64,000 bases of DNA, taken from the NCBI GenBank assembly GCA_003013855.2, contig PVNU02002821.1, positions 1-64,000 on the forward strand, given 5' to 3'. Numbering within the stretch: the stretch's first letter is position 1; every line of letters starts with the position of its first letter. Source of the stretch: Liriodendron chinense (taxonomy: Eukaryota; Streptophyta; Magnoliopsida; Magnoliales; Magnoliaceae). Made by a program: the position numbers and the translations under genes. Below, piece after piece: positions 31,960-45,272 of this stretch. Below the pieces are notes generated by a model, which saw only the letters and a list, made by a program, of their open reading frames with translations, did not search any database and was not told where the DNA came from.

Positions 31960-34004
31960 AGCACAACCACAGAGGAAAGTTGCAGCAATAAAGCATTTAA
32001 GTCAAAGGAAGGGGTGCACATGTGTGGAGAGCTCCACGTGGCACGATTCTTGCTTTGGGAGGAATTCTCCATCTATGTGCGGTTCTGACATTTCCCTCCT
32101 TCATTTGTGTGCTTGTCCAAATTGCTTACACTGTCCTTTCCATTTACACAAAATTACAACTTTACTACCTCCATCAACCCATGAGATGTTGCCATGTGGC
32201 AATCTCAAATCTCAGTCATTCAAGCCCTTTGTAACCCTCAACATTGCTGGATTTACAAAAATACCAAGTTGGGAAGCTATAAATATCCCCACTCTCCTTC
32301 ATTGCCCGGCATCCACTACCATTCCATCCTCCCTTTATCCATCACATACACCCTTAGCCGGCATCGCATTCCTTTACCTAGGAGAGCGAAAGTGAGTGAA
32401 AAGAGTTCAGCCTTAGTCTAGTCCGGTCTAGCCAAGATCCAAGCCTCTTGAGCCATTCTAGTTTCAATTCAAGCCACTTGATATATCCTACACGGCACAA
32501 TCGTTCATTCAACCATCCAAATATCACCCTCATCTAATCCATACTTTAGGATATGTAGTGCAACACTCATTGTCTTCCCAAGCTCCCTGCTTATTGCATT
32601 TATTAGCATCGCATTATACCATTTTCTAACACCTGATCAATTCAAGCATATGCTCTGTAGCTTGCCGATTTAATTAGATCTTGCCCATTAGAAACCCTAA
32701 CTGATCGGATCCACCATCACATATCATCTTATTATACATATATCATTGAGAGTACACGAGAACTAATCCCAACCTTCATAAATTAATCAAATCTTGTGAA
32801 GTAGAGACCATACATCTGTACGAGCATAGTGAGTGCCTAATACCTTCCCTCTTTGTACCCGTAGTCCCTTACCTCGAATATCTAACTGCAGATCAAGGAA
32901 TCATTTTTGAGGCGAAAATCTTCAAATCCTCTTCTTTAACGTTTCTATGGGGTCTAGCCAACTATAGAAATGAAGTAACTAACTAGTGGCGACTCCAGTC
33001 TAATCACTTACCCCCAAATTCATATAAAGCCCTCGAAAAAGGCAAGCCCATGGAAGAAACGACGTGAAACCCAATACCCCGAATTCCATCATTCGAGATC
33101 ATACTGTCCACACTCGCGAAAGAGAAAAAGGGCTTTCTGTCACAAAGAGACAAAGAGGGAAAGACAGAAAGGAAGAGAGACAGAGGCAGAAAGCCTTCTA
33201 TCACAAAGAGTCAGAGAAAGAAGCCAGGAAGCTCTGCTTCCCTTATCTCTCTACTATCTTTGATCCCTTCTATTTCCTTCCAAGCTCAAGCTATATTCCC
33301 AACTTGTTCTTTTTTCTAGTCCAAATATCTTTAGCAAAATATTTTCCTTTTTTATTTATATTTTATTCTTGTTATTTTCAACACTTTACTAGTAGGCTTT
33401 GCTCTAACATCACATAAAGTATGCTCTACAGTTATTTCTCTTAAGGATCTTTTATATCAGAAAACGTGACTTAAAGGATTAACTGAAAGTTTAATGTTAT
33501 TTTCTTTCAATACTTTTATTGGAAGCTTTACTTTTTGTCATTTCCATTTCAATTTCAATTTCTATTTATTAAAGAGTTGGTATACTATTTCTTTTAGACA
33601 TAAATTTAGCATTTTACTGGAAGTTTTTTTAAATCTCCTTTGAAAGCGTGCCACCTGGCAAAGTAGAGATCGTGTTTCACACGAACAGTAAAAGGGTGCC
33701 TAACCTCTTTCTTCTTCGTAACCGATGCCCTTACCTAAAATTCATGGAGCAAATTAAACTGGGAGTCACTCAAGTTAGGAATTCTTCAGTTTTTCCAATC
33801 TTAAGGCAATTTCATGGATTCTAGCCAACCATAGATTTTGAAACCTTTCTTTGGCTAGTGGAGACCTCAAGTGCTCAAACGAACCGTTCTTTGAAACCTT
33901 ATAAAAGGTATTGCACAAATAAGAAAACCAAACTGTAGCAATCATATCGATCATATCTTCCTCCGAGGCTTAGCGCCCGAGGATATGAGCAAGTTACAAG
34001 GGGT
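31960..34004 (+). repeat. Degenerate gypsy LTR/leader relics
   Basis: 'ctataaatatccccactc' near 32277 is TATA-like. 'ctagtggcgactccagtc' near 32982 looks like an LTR end with a TGGCGACTCC primer site. A second, more degraded copy of the same stretch (gtgcctaacct...tctagccaaccatag...ctagtggagacctc) lies at about 33655-33870. No coding sequence recognised. Confidence 0.45.
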
Positions 34005-34009
34005 GTTAT

Positions 34010-34496
34010 TGTTAGTAATTGCGGAAGTGCGGGCCTCCAGGATTCGACGGTCTACACGATAAGAATTTTCGCAAAGCCGAGGATGTACGGTGTGATCCAG
34101 TCGTCCGCCTATTTGCTACAGGAACAAATGGGTCTGATCACCCCTCTGATCCTACGGTGAAGATGGTCCCCGGATCAGATCTATGGCTCAGATCTGATGG
34201 ATGAACCAGATAAACTCTAGAAGCCTATTCCTCTCTTTTCTCTCCGTATATAACTTATACTTTTCCTTTTTCTTGTATCTGATTACGGAAAGAATCCTCT
34301 TATAAATAGAGGGAAAAGAGATAAGGGATGAGATGAGATAAGGTTGGTTTAACCTTATCCCATCTCATCTTCTTCCGAGGTTTTAAATTTCTAATTGAAT
34401 TCAAACTCTCGGAAGAATGAGGATGCGGGAACATCTTTATGGGCCCCACCCACAAGTGTTTATCCACAAGTGGGCCCCATGGGTCCACAACCAACA
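34010..34496 (-). repeat. 3' LTR of the copia element
   Basis: 487 bp, 'tgttagtaattgcgg...ccaaca'. It is preceded on the minus strand by the purine-rich 'ttgagtgggaga' (34497-34508). Confidence 0.93.
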
Positions 34497-35689
34497 TCTC
34501 CCACTCAATCACATTGTGGGGTAGGCACATCATGAGAGTTCATCTAGCTCGTCACATAATAATCAAAACCAAAGAATCACGATCAAAAGAATCAGAAGCG
34601 TGGGACTAGCTGGAACACCGTTATCTTCTCACAGGTGTTTGAGTACTAAGAGACCACCTATCTAGCACTCAATAACCCAAGCTTTGCATTGCCTGTCCTA
34701 GTCTGCATGACCACACCGGATAAAGTAAACTCCCAATCTGGAGTACTCGACCAACATACGCACTTATCCAACTTATCGAGTTTATTATGAAAAACTTGGT
34801 TTTCTACAAACATCAATTTGAATTCTTTTTAAAGTAATATATATACATATATATTTTGAAAGAGAATATCGTTTGTAAAAGTCTAAGAAAACTCAATACT
34901 GCCGGCGGATAAGTCTTCAAGTGCGTATTTATAGTTCTAGAAACTTGGTGTAGCTGTCACGGGATCTTCCCCATGCAGGTGTGTAATTTAGAATTGATCA
35001 AGCCGCTTTCCTAGCATAACCGAGTCTGACCAATCAAGGGCCTTTCGTCATCGTATACTAAAGTAGCGACACTTAATCTCATCCTCCTGTACACAAGAGG
35101 AGGGTAGCTGAGGACACAAAGAGTCACCTACCGGACTGGCTACTCGCACATTGCAATGATTAGATCGAATCAAAGCAATCTATAGGTAATAGGTCCAAGC
35201 ACGTGGCTAAAATCCACGCCGTAAAGTAGACAATACTAGGTATCTGTCGGGTCTACATTACGCAAGTCATCTCACATGAGGTATGACTCATCTCATAACC
35301 TCACGACTTGGCTGTGATTCAGGCCATAACATTATTCGCATTATGAGTAATGGTGCAACTATGTTATTCGACTTTGTCAGTCTCATCTTCAATCTTATAG
35401 GACTGAAGGCGGATACAACTCATTCGCATCCTCATCCTTTATTATTTTCAATAAAGGGTGGTTCATACCTCAGTATATGAACATCACCCCAAGTGTACCT
35501 CTCTTGTACATTTAGGGTTGGTCAACCCGTGCGAGTGGGTAACCGGCCTGCCGATAATAGTTGAAATCCTACTTGATCTCAAAGAAAATGCTGATGATCT
35601 ACATACCTAATCTAACAAGTGCTCACTACTGAATAACATAGAATTTATTATTCATGAAAGATCAAAGATACATGATACAATCATATCAA
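34497..35689 (-). other. 3' untranslated region of the copia element
   Basis: 1.2 kb between RNase H and the 3' LTR with no open frame of note. The polypurine tract is at its left end. Confidence 0.6.
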
Positions 35690-37479
35690 TCAAGCTTTCC
35701 TCAATCCCATCTGCCTGACGAGAACCTGAAATAGATATCTAGCTATAGGTTTCGTCATGGGATCAGCCATCATTTCCTTGGTAGGAATGTAGCTGAGAAT
35801 AACCTTCTTTTCTTTCACTTGATCACGAACGTAAAGATACTTTATCTCAATGTGCTTCGATTTCTGGTGGTGTTTGGGATCCTTTGCCAAGTCAATGGCC
35901 GAGGTGTTGTCTATCCTCAACGATATAGGCTTATGTATGCCTGGAACAACACCCAATCCTTGTAGGAATCTGCGAACCCATACACACTCTTGAACTGCAG
36001 CACAACATACAATGTATTCGGCCTCCATAGATGAAAGTGCCGTGGATGTCTGTTTCTTGCTCGACCAAGAGATAGCTCCCCCTCCGAGCAAGAAGACATA
36101 TCCTGAAGTAGACTTTCCCTCGTTGGCGTCATTACCCCAGGCGGCATCTGAATATCCTTTGAGCTCGAGACTCGCGCATTCATAACACAGCATCAAGTCC
36201 TTGGTTCCTCTGAGATAGCGGAATATACGTTTCACGGCTTGCCAATGAGACTGTCCCGGGTTACTCTGGTAACGGCTGACTATGCCAACTGCATAGCTTA
36301 TATCAGGTCTGGTGCAAAGCATAGCATACATTAAGCTGCCTACTGCGCTCGCATAAGGTACTGAGGACATTGCCGATTTCTCAGCTTCTATCTGGGACAC
36401 GATTTCCTGTCTAACTTGGTAGCTTTATCCATAGGGGTTTCAACAACTTTTGAATTTTCCATCCTAAACCGCTCTAAGATCTTCTTTATGTAAGTGGCTT
36501 GTGACAAGCCTAAGAATCTCCTAGAACGGTTCCTGATGATTTTAACCCCTAGAATAAAGTTGGCTTCACCAAGATCTTTCATCTCAAAGTTTGAGAAAAG
36601 TCAATCTTTAGACATCTTCAACAGTTGCATGTCATTACCAGCTAATAGGATATCGTCTACATATAGAGATAATATTAGAAAAGATCTTCCAGACCGTTTC
36701 ACGTATACACAATGATCTTCTTCACTCATTGTGAATCTAAAAGTGGTGATGGCTAAGTGGAACCTCATGTACCACTGCCTTGAAGATTGCTTCAACCCAT
36801 AAATAGATCGTAACAACTTGCAGACTTTCTTTGGATACTTTTTGTCCACATAACCTATGGGTTGTTGCATGTAAATATCTTCATCCAAATCACCATTTAA
36901 GAAAGCAGTCTTTACATCCATCTGATATAACTCTAAGTCTAAACTTGCGACAATGGACAAGATCATGCGGATTGAGGAGAATTTTGCAACAGGTGAAAAA
37001 GTTTCCTCATAATCAACACCTTCTTTTTGTGTAGAACCTTTTACAACTAATCTTGCTTTGTACTTGTCCACTGTACCATCTGCCTTTCTTTTGATCTTAA
37101 GTACCCACTTGTTATCAATTGCTTTGCGATTGGAATGCAGATCTACAAGTTCCCAGACTTTGTTCTTCTCCATAGAGGCAATCTCCTCGTCCATGGAAGT
37201 TACCCAATCAGCCGAATTCGGAGATAATAACGCATCCTGATAAGAATCAGGTTCATCATCGTCAACCGCAACACAAGAGAAAGATTGACTATCGATATCG
37301 AAATATCTTCTGGGAATCAAACCTCTTTCACTTCGACGTAACTCAGGAGCCTGCTGAGATGTACTCCCACTGTCCTGATGAACTATAGGAGTATCTCCAT
37401 TTTCAGAAGCAGAACTCCCACTCTCCTGAGATACATCGGGAATTTTAAAAAGTTCGGTGGAAACCTTTTGTTTCTTTCA
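35690..37479 (-). pseudogene. Copia reverse transcriptase and RNase H, broken
   Basis: RT starts near 37320 (DEEIASMEKNKVWELVDL, then KWVLKIKRKADGTVDKYKAR), with YGLKQSSRQW and the catalytic YVDDILLAGND near 36640. Connection blocks MKDLGEANFILGVKI and YIKKILERFRM are at 36388-36582. RNase H follows at 36400-35690 (LMYAMLCTRPDI, GYSDAAWGND, STALSSMEAEYI, HIEIKYLYVRDQV). Stops lie at about 37477, 36601 and 36388, and frames change between blocks. RT and RNase H copy element RNA into DNA; this copy cannot make a full polyprotein. Confidence 0.9.
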
Positions 37480-38448
37480 ACTGGGGTATCTGTCTTCGAC
37501 GAAGGTGACGTCCCAAGATTCAAACTCAGTCCATCCTCCACGATCCTCATAAACTAGAACGTATCCCTTTGAGTGCATTAGGTACCTGATGAATACGCAC
37601 TCAATAGTTTTACTATCAAGTTTACTTCTATGCTGAGTAGGCAATAAAACATATGCTAAAGATCCCCAAGGACGTAGGTCGGCTAGAGAAGGAATCCTCC
37701 CAGTCCACATCTCATATGGGGTCTTAGGAACGGATTTAGTTGGGACTCTATTTAGGATGTAAACGGCTGTAAGAAGCGCGTCTCCCCAGAATGTGGTAGA
37801 GAGATTGGCATGTGCCATCATCGATCTGACCATGTCCAATAGTGTCCTGTTCCTTCTCTCTGCAACTCCATTTTGCTGTGGAGTATATGCCATAGTGTAT
37901 TGCCTGATGATGCCAACGTTTGCACAGTATAATTTAAACGTTTCAGATGTATACTCGCCACCTCTATCAGATCTAAGAATTTTAATCTTTTTCTCAAGCT
38001 GATTTTCAACTTCAGCTTTGAATTTGAGAAAACAATCAAAAGCCTCAGATTTATGTGAGATGAGATACACATATCCATAGCGCGAGTAATCGTCAATGAA
38101 TGTGACGAAGTATTGGCATTTATTTCTAGCATGTACATTTAAGGGTCCACAGATATCCGTATGAATTATCTCTAGTAAACCCTTTGACCTAGTCGCTTTA
38201 GGGAATGGTTTCTTAGAAGTCTTCCCGGACACACAATGTTCACAAAATGGCAAATCAACTTTGGATAATGAACCTAACAGACCAGATCTAGCTAGTCTTG
38301 TCATACGGTCCTTTCCAATATGACCTAACCTCGCGTGCCATTTTGAAGATTCAGATACTACATGTTCATTCGATGTAGCAGGCAAAGCAAGAGGCGCATT
38401 ATCATTTTCTACATCTAGAAAAATAAATCTGAAATCAAATTTTCCCAT
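37477..38448 (-). pseudogene. Copia integrase with pre-integrase domain
   Basis: 323 open codons. A pre-integrase HHCC-type finger (KWHARLGHIGKDRM then LPFCEHCVSGKTSKKPF) precedes the integrase core with its DDE residues: HTDICGPLNVHARNKCQYFV, FIDDYSRYGYVY, LRSDRGGEYTSETF and TPQQNGVAERRNRTLLDM. It ends VEDRYPS at a TGA. Integrase inserts the element DNA. The domain is the best preserved part of this copy, but it is separated by stops from protease and RT. Confidence 0.92.
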
Positions 38449-38470
38449 GCAAAGATGAGGTTATTTAGTC

Positions 38471-39679
38471 TTAAAGAAACTCTTGTCCCGAAAAAACGAA
38501 TGTCAAACCATTAACTAACAATCTAGAAACAGAAATTAAATTCCGGCGCATGCCCGGTGCATAAAGAGTATCATGGAGGGTTATTGTGTGCCCTACGCGT
38601 GTACGGAGATGATAAACATCAATCCCTAGCACGTCTTCAGCAGCGTTATTCCCCATGTACACCCTGTAGCTCCCTGTGGCTATAGGTTGAAATTCCTCGA
38701 GTCCTTGACGATCTTGTGTCACATGCTTTGTTGCGCCTGAATCCAAAATCCACTCGTTAGATAGGATATCAACGGAAAGGATCTCAGAACAAACGCCTAC
38801 AAACAAAGTATTTAGTGACTGAGGAATTACTGTCTTTTTCTGGGCACACTAACGGGCATAATGGCCGGGATTTTCCTAGACGAAACATGTAATGTTTATC
38901 TTTTTAGGTTTCCTCTTTCCTTTCCCTTTCTTGGGATTTGGAGGAGGCGTTGTGGTCTTCTGTTCCTGATTGTTCTTCTTCGCCTTCTTGCGAGCTTTGA
39001 ACTTTCTCTTGTTAGCTTTCTGCTTGTGGGTTTCTGCTGCAAAAGCCTTGGCCGAACCTGGCTGAATTGTATTCATTTCAACCTCTCGTACCAGATGGCC
39101 ACAAAAGTCTCTGAACGTTGTGATAGAATCAGTATGGTTCAAAATCGTTTTGATTTGGGCCCATGATTCGGGTAAGGAACGGTGCATAGCTATAATCTTT
39201 TAATTTTCAGTTAGTTTGCACCCTACATTCCTCAGGGCGCCTATCATTTGCTCCATCTTACGGATATGATCCTTGATGGGGCAACCTACTAGCATCCTGT
39301 ATTCTTGGAACTCTAATTCCATAGCCCGAACCTTTGCATCTGACTTCTGCTTATAGGCATTAGCCAGTGCATCCCAGATCCCCTTAGCGGTTTCATGCAC
39401 TTCATACGTGGGTATGAGTTCTTTGTGCATTGTGCTAATCAAAACATTACGGGCGGAGCGATTTTGTTTATGCCACTTGTTGTAGTGATTCATCGCGGCC
39501 CTATGTTCACCTAAATTTTCATTTTCAGCCAATATGGGTTCCTCTTGAACTCCATCCAGAGTGTGCGAAATGTCATCTTCGTCCAGAAGGCTTCGCACTG
39601 CGCGGGACCAATCTTCGTAGTTGTTGCCGTCGAAATGTTGTCCTTTTAGTTGATCGGCGATCAATGCTTTAGAGGCCAT
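38471..39679 (-). pseudogene. Copia gag, zinc knuckle and protease, broken
   Basis: Gag starts at the ATG 39677-39679 (MASKALIADQLKGQHFDGNN; UBN2/DUF4219-type capsid) and is cut by a stop at 39200-39202, continuing as MHRSLPESWAQIK to 38876 with a basic tail. The zinc knuckle after it is destroyed: one of its cysteine codons reads TAG and a second stop lies just before its last cysteine (38840-38880). Protease follows with the intact catalytic motif WILDSGATKHVTQ (about 38700-38740). The protein would package RNA and mature the polyprotein. Confidence 0.88.
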
Positions 39680-41100
39680 CTCTACATCGCATCATGTATC
39701 ACTACTTAGCTATGATCTTAAGTATTGGCACTAATTATCAGAATTTCTACTGGTTATTCAAACTTTTAAGTTTATAAAAGTATGCAATTCATCTTATAAG
39801 GGATCTAAAAGCCTACATACCTGTATGGGTGGTGCAGATCAATCAAGTTCTCTAAATAAAATGAAATTACCTACAACCCACCATTATGGGTTTATGCATC
39901 ATTTAAGGAATGAATAAAACTCCCACTTAGGTTATGCACAACCTTGGAATATGAGATCTATATTCTAATGAAACGAGGACTTAATTTTAATCATATAAAA
40001 ATTAAAGTAAAAAAGAATAAATCATTAGATTAAAGAAAACAATCATGTCCATTGAACGAATAAAAGAAGTTCTATGATAATACAATCACTACATTGATCG
40101 TGTCCATTTATGATGGATCCAATCATTACCATTAATGTTTACCATTGATGATGGATCCTCTCATCAATGTTGATCATCATGGTTGATGATGGTTCCATTC
40201 ATTTATGAACCTATGATCAATAGTGATTATATGGATATAAAAAAATATCATTCATTTGCACACACATATGTATTAATGCACTCACATGTACATTAAATAA
40301 ATCATGAGATATGTGGAGAAAAAAATCCATAATTTAAATTATATGCTTTCATTTTAATACATACATCGATCATCATGATAATTTTAGATTTGGACAGTTA
40401 ATCACAAAAACGGACCACACCATCGGTTAGATCTTGCTGAAAAACCCCAAGTCACTTCCCATTACTTGGTCTAAATCAGTCCAAAAATGGCCGATTAAAG
40501 GCCCTTTCACAAGATACACTTAATCTTGAAAGGAAGTGACTTGGGCTTCTAATTTTGGCCCATCTCTATTTTAGACATAATAGTGGGGTCCATATAGGTT
40601 ATTCAACCACAAGTGGATAGCTCATAATAGTCCCTTAATTTTGTCCCAAATTATGGATATTGATGGTATTACAAAAAAAAAAAGTTATAATAATGTTTAA
40701 TGGTTATCAACTTAAATTTGGGTCCATTTGTGATTAGTGGCTTGAGTTTACACTAATTAATAATCAAAAGTAGATTTAGTATTTAATCAACTCTAAGCCA
40801 TCATTTATAAAAAAAAAAAAATTGGGCTAAAAATGGGTAATTCAAAATGAGCCCAATTTGCCAACTTATAAGCCCATATCTTAGGCCCAATATCCTTAAG
40901 CCATGGCCCAAAAAGAGAGACCCATTTCCAATCTCCAACCCAGGCCCAAAAGGCCTATTGTCAAGTTAGGACTTAAAAGGCCCAATTTTCTCAGCCATGG
41001 CCCACAAAAAAAAATCTCCGTCCCAGGCCCAAGAAGGCCCATTTGTAAGCTCCAGTAACCTCATCCTCTTCTTTTCCTTTTAGGGTTTTATGAAACCCAT
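39680..41100 (-). other. Copia leader, A+T-rich part
   Basis: Non-coding. It contains a local run of near repeats 'aatcattaccat..atgatggatcc' (40090-40230) and pieces of 'aggcccaa(a/g)aaggccca' (40930-41040). Confidence 0.5.
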
Positions 41101-41163
41101 CATTCATGTAACCTCGGCAGCCATGGTGGCTGTCTGCTCATTACAAAACAAAAAAAAAGAAAA

Positions 41164-41312
41164 GGGATGAGTGGCCGGTGCTTTGAGCGGTAGCGGCGGC
41201 CGGCGCTACTGCTGTTGCGGCGCGTGCTGCGGGTGCTGCTGCTGTTGCGGCGGCGGCGGCGGCCGGTCCTGCTGTGGCTGCGGCGGCTTGCTTTGCTGCC
41301 GCTACAGGCTGG
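41164..41312 (-). repeat. GC-rich CNG low-complexity block, left half
   Basis: Dense GCN/GGC triplets (ggcggcggcggc, tgctgctgctgttgc). The block resumes after the solo LTR at 44299, so the insertion split it. Alanine- or glycine-rich frames here look like by-products of the triplet repeats. Confidence 0.6.
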
Positions 41313-41317
41313 GAGAA

Positions 41318-44293
41318 TGTAACGCCCCAGATTTTTGCCAATTTGAATTTCCAAATCATCGAGAAAACTTTCGCTACAATTAATTTATTTTATAATTTAA
41401 CGACGTTTAATACTCGATGCTAAGAAACATGCTAGTGTTACCAACAAAGAATCGTATAAATCGGATTAGGCATCCTTAAGTAACTAACGCCTACGCCCAA
41501 TCATCGAAAGCTTGAGCCTAATCATGCGATTCATAAATCTAAGGCGAAGATCTAGTGGACCCCACCATCGATAAATTGACCTAACTGATGCATAATGAAT
41601 ATCTAACCGAGAACAATACTAATCACCGCTTAGATTACGCTTATAACCCAACTTAATCAATTTTTCGTCTAACTTACAAATCAACGGATGAAAGCGAGTT
41701 AGGCCAAAACACTATTTCTATTAACTTTAAATCAGCCAAACTTTAGACATAGGTAGATCGGACCACATTTAACATACCATAAAAATCTCATCATCAACTC
41801 TATTTTCGAGAACCCCGAAAAACACTAAATAGAGTCTAGACCGATCATTAGTGGGCCATTAAATTGAAAATTAAGGAAAGTCATCTGTCTTAGTAGGCTT
41901 GATGTCTATCGTGAGACATCAAGCTGAAATAGCGTCTCGAATCGTTCAACTTGGGCTCGCAAGACGAGTGCATGAGATGTGTGAATACCTTTAGAATCTG
42001 TTAGGAACTTAAGTGATTGTCGTCATTCAAACTTACACAAAGTTGTGGCTTTCAAGCCGTTAGATTTCAATGAAATTTTGGGTCCTAGTTCCGAATAATT
42101 CCACGCATAGAATCACAAAACTGTGGGCCTGATCGACGATCGGTGACCGTTGAACAAACTTTTCGTCGTATTCGTCGATCGCTGCATCCAAATTATGAAA
42201 GAATGAGACCCTAAGTAAATCCTGTCAAGTCATAACTATCCTATGGTTTGGATGGGCTCGTGTGGGTCCCGTTGAACCTCTACTAAGGAAGCTAACACTT
42301 CCTAGGGCCATTTGTGTGACAAATTAACCACCAGGGCCATCCAAGTAAATCTGGGCCTATAAATAGAGTTGTGTTGGGGCATTTCTCCCAAACACAAATC
42401 TCACTCCTTTTTGCAATAGAGAGAATAGAAAAGAGAGAGAGGTTGAGGGAAGGAGAAAGAAGGAGAAGAGTGGGTGAGTGTTATTGGAGTGTGATTAGTG
42501 CTTGAGGTTGCACCTCTAGCACTATCGACTAACCCCGTTCTTGTATTATCGCGGTCGTCTCAAACCTTCGTTGAGATCGTAGGTAAGCTACAAACTAAGA
42601 CTCTGAACCCTAGGTAGTTGAAGATTTGTTCTACAAACCTTAGCCTAATCTTATTATGCTGCAGGATTGTCGATTTTCATCAAACCCTAACCCTAGATGT
42701 ACATCGGTTGGAAAAACCCTAAACCCTAAGGTGCGGAATTATACCTCTAGGTTTTCTTTTATCAACCTTAGATGGTTTTGGGATTGATTGAACCTTTAGG
42801 GTATTGTTATCTTTGTTAATTGTATTATTCCCGTATTATTGCAATATATGTGCTATTTTGAATTTCTGTAGCTAAGGTGTTTGATGAAATGCTTGTGCGA
42901 GATAAACCGCTGGAATGATGCGTGTTAAGATTATATTAAACATAGAATTTCTTGTATGCATATAAGTTGGAATTATCATGCATGGCGTCGAGTTAGAATT
43001 TTTCCTAAGTTACCAGCATGCTACAAGATAAACTTAGGCTTTGTGAAACAGAATATCTGTCCCAAATATTTCGAGGCGGGTAGCCCAAATGTGTCGGCTA
43101 CCTGAGATGTATTCGGTTGGTTCGAGGGAAACACAGATGGTCGGTAGTAGTTGGACTACGCGGACGGCTTACGCCCATGCCGATTCAGACGGACGTCCCT
43201 GGACTTAATCGAATCTATCAAAATATGGCAGAAAAAGTGTTTGATGATGATAACAATACAGTCCCCTGAATACGGAATACCGGATCCTAAGAAAGTGTCG
43301 GGTCCACTAATAACTGCATGTGCAATGCGTTCCCGATAAGCCTCTTGGGCCGGGCATGGTGGTATGGGACACCGTGTTCGAGTCGTCGGCCTACGCTGGG
43401 GTGAGTCACCTCCCCGCAGTGTCCTTGGAGCAATTGCTGGGGCGACGAACCCTATCGGTGTTCCCGAGAAGGTTGGTCAGCTCCCGTTTATAACAGGATG
43501 TTGGGAACAGTATTTTGATGTGTGGAAGTGACAGGGAAGCGTGGGCTACTGGCGATGATTAGCATTGCACGGTTGGGAGCCAGATAGTCCCGTTCAGGAC
43601 CAATGATTGGACAATGGTATTCCGGCTTCGCCAATATGCTGAGTGAGAAATGACCTAATGAAACTCAAACAAATCATGCATACACGTCATGGATCCCCTA
43701 GGCAACTGTCTGACTGTTAAAGGCCAGGATGCCGAAGGATGATCCAACCCATTTGCATTTGGAGGTTCTGTGAGTGCCTGGTTGCTTGATGTGGCGCCAG
43801 TGCCACTCTGTGTTCCTCATGTTACATCCGGAACATTCATGGTGTGCGATCTCATGTCATTCACGCACTAATAAAACTAGAATAGGAATTTGGATGTTTT
43901 GTATGGAATCAATGCCTAACCCTCTTTGTTTGATAACATGTTAAACTTAAAGTTATAATTCTCACTGAGTTGATCACTCACTCCCACTCCTGGGACGGTG
44001 TTTCAAAACACCACCAGGCTCTGTTATGATAGATGCAGGTATCTCAGAGGAGGATGCCTTACAGGATGAGTTCGATGACTTTACAGGAGAGTTGTCTTAC
44101 TTCCACTTTTTTTATATTGCTCAGGTTTAAATTTAATTTTTGTCTTTACTTTACTACTTAAATTGATTCTGAATTGGTGCTTTGATGCCTTATGAATCGT
44201 AAACAAGAAATCACGCTTCCGCAAAGCATAACTGATACCCGGAATCTCGGGGATCGAGGTTGTACTCGACCCCTCAAAATTCGGGGCATCACA
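41318..44293 (+). repeat. Solo LTR of the TGTAACGCCCC gypsy family, with 5-bp target duplication
   Basis: It starts 'tgtaacgccccagattttt' and ends 'attcggggcatcaca' (2976 bp), flanked by gagaa at 41313-41317 and 44294-44298. Internal landmarks in common with the LARD LTR: 'cctataaatag' TATA region (42357), a GA-rich leader (42417-42470), 'ggcctacgctggggtgagtc' (43389) and a 'gatgcaggt...gatgactttaca' end block (44033). No internal domain remains, consistent with LTR-LTR recombination. Confidence 0.9.
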
Positions 44294-44298
44294 GAGAA

Positions 44299-44478
44299 AA
44301 AGGGAAATCGAGAGATTGAAAGAGAGAGGAGCGGCTGCTGCTGCTGCAGGTAGTGGCCATGGGAAAACGGGAGAGAGAGAGATTTTTGGGCGGCCTTGGC
44401 TGCTACCGGCGGCGGCGGTGGCCATGGCTGCCACTGCCGTTGTTGCCAGCAGCGCTGAGGCTGTCCCCGGCCATGATT

Positions 44479-44524
<46 letters not shown>

Positions 44525-44650
44525 ATGGGCGGTGACCGGCGCAGCACTGCTGCTTCTGCTGCAGTGGCGGGCTGGTCATGGCTGTCGTTGGTGGTGGTGG
44601 TGGTGGTGGTGGCCATGGCTGCCACTTCATGCAGCAGTGGCTTCGTCCAT
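44299..44650 (-). repeat. GC-rich CNG low-complexity block, right half, with (GA)n
   Basis: gctgctgctgctgcagg, ccggcggcggcggtgg, a GA run at 44484-44521 and ggtggtggtggtgg. Continuation of 41164-41312. Confidence 0.6.
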
Positions 44651-45259
44651 TGTGTCATTATGGCACATGTGTTAGAGATCTAAGCCATTCGTCCGTCAAG
44701 TGGGTCCCCATTTTGAATGGTTTGGATTGGAACCTATAAGCTGGTCATGGGGCCTGCAACCTCGTGATTGAAACCATTGATGTGATGGGCCCCTACATGG
44801 GAAGATTTCACACTTTGATTTTTGAACTATTTTCCATAACCTATTTGGGGGCCATTTGATCTTGGGGTCAGAATCTACTGACATGGTAGATTTTCTATGA
44901 TAATCCATGCATGCTAGTGTCCATTTGATCAATTGTTTGGATCTTGAACCATTCACATGCATTGTTGATTGGACCCACATATAAGCCGTTCCTTAATGAT
45001 CAGACGGACTATCTTCCATTAAAAAAATTCTATTTATTTATTTTTCTTATTCTAATTTTTTTTTTAACATCCATACCTCAGAGATAAAAAAAATTAAAAT
45101 AAATGCAGTAAATAAAAGGAATAATCAATGGTGGTGATAATTTGATGATCGCGTGTATTTATTAAAATGAAATAAAATTTTAATTTATAATCCTCAGATT
45201 AAGGCCACTTACCTCGATTGCGATTATTCCTTCTTTAAATCGGAGATCCGCCGTTCAAT
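44651..45259 (-). other. Copia leader next to the primer site
   Basis: Non-coding. Nothing further recognised. Confidence 0.45.
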
Positions 45260-45271
45260 GCTCTGATACCA
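45260..45271 (-). other. Primer binding site (initiator tRNA-Met)
   Basis: The minus strand reads 'tggtatcagagc', the classical copia primer site complementary to the 3' end of initiator methionine tRNA, one base from the 5' LTR. Confidence 0.92.
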
Positions 45272-45272
45272 C

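Noticed and set aside
41141..41383. Poly-alanine or cysteine-rich small protein frames
   Set aside because: They arise from CNG triplet repeats in several frames at once, and one runs over the solo LTR border.
44158..44675. Frames of 117-166 codons over the GC-rich block
   Set aside because: They are low-complexity triplet runs. They cross the target duplication into the solo LTR, so they cannot be an old gene.
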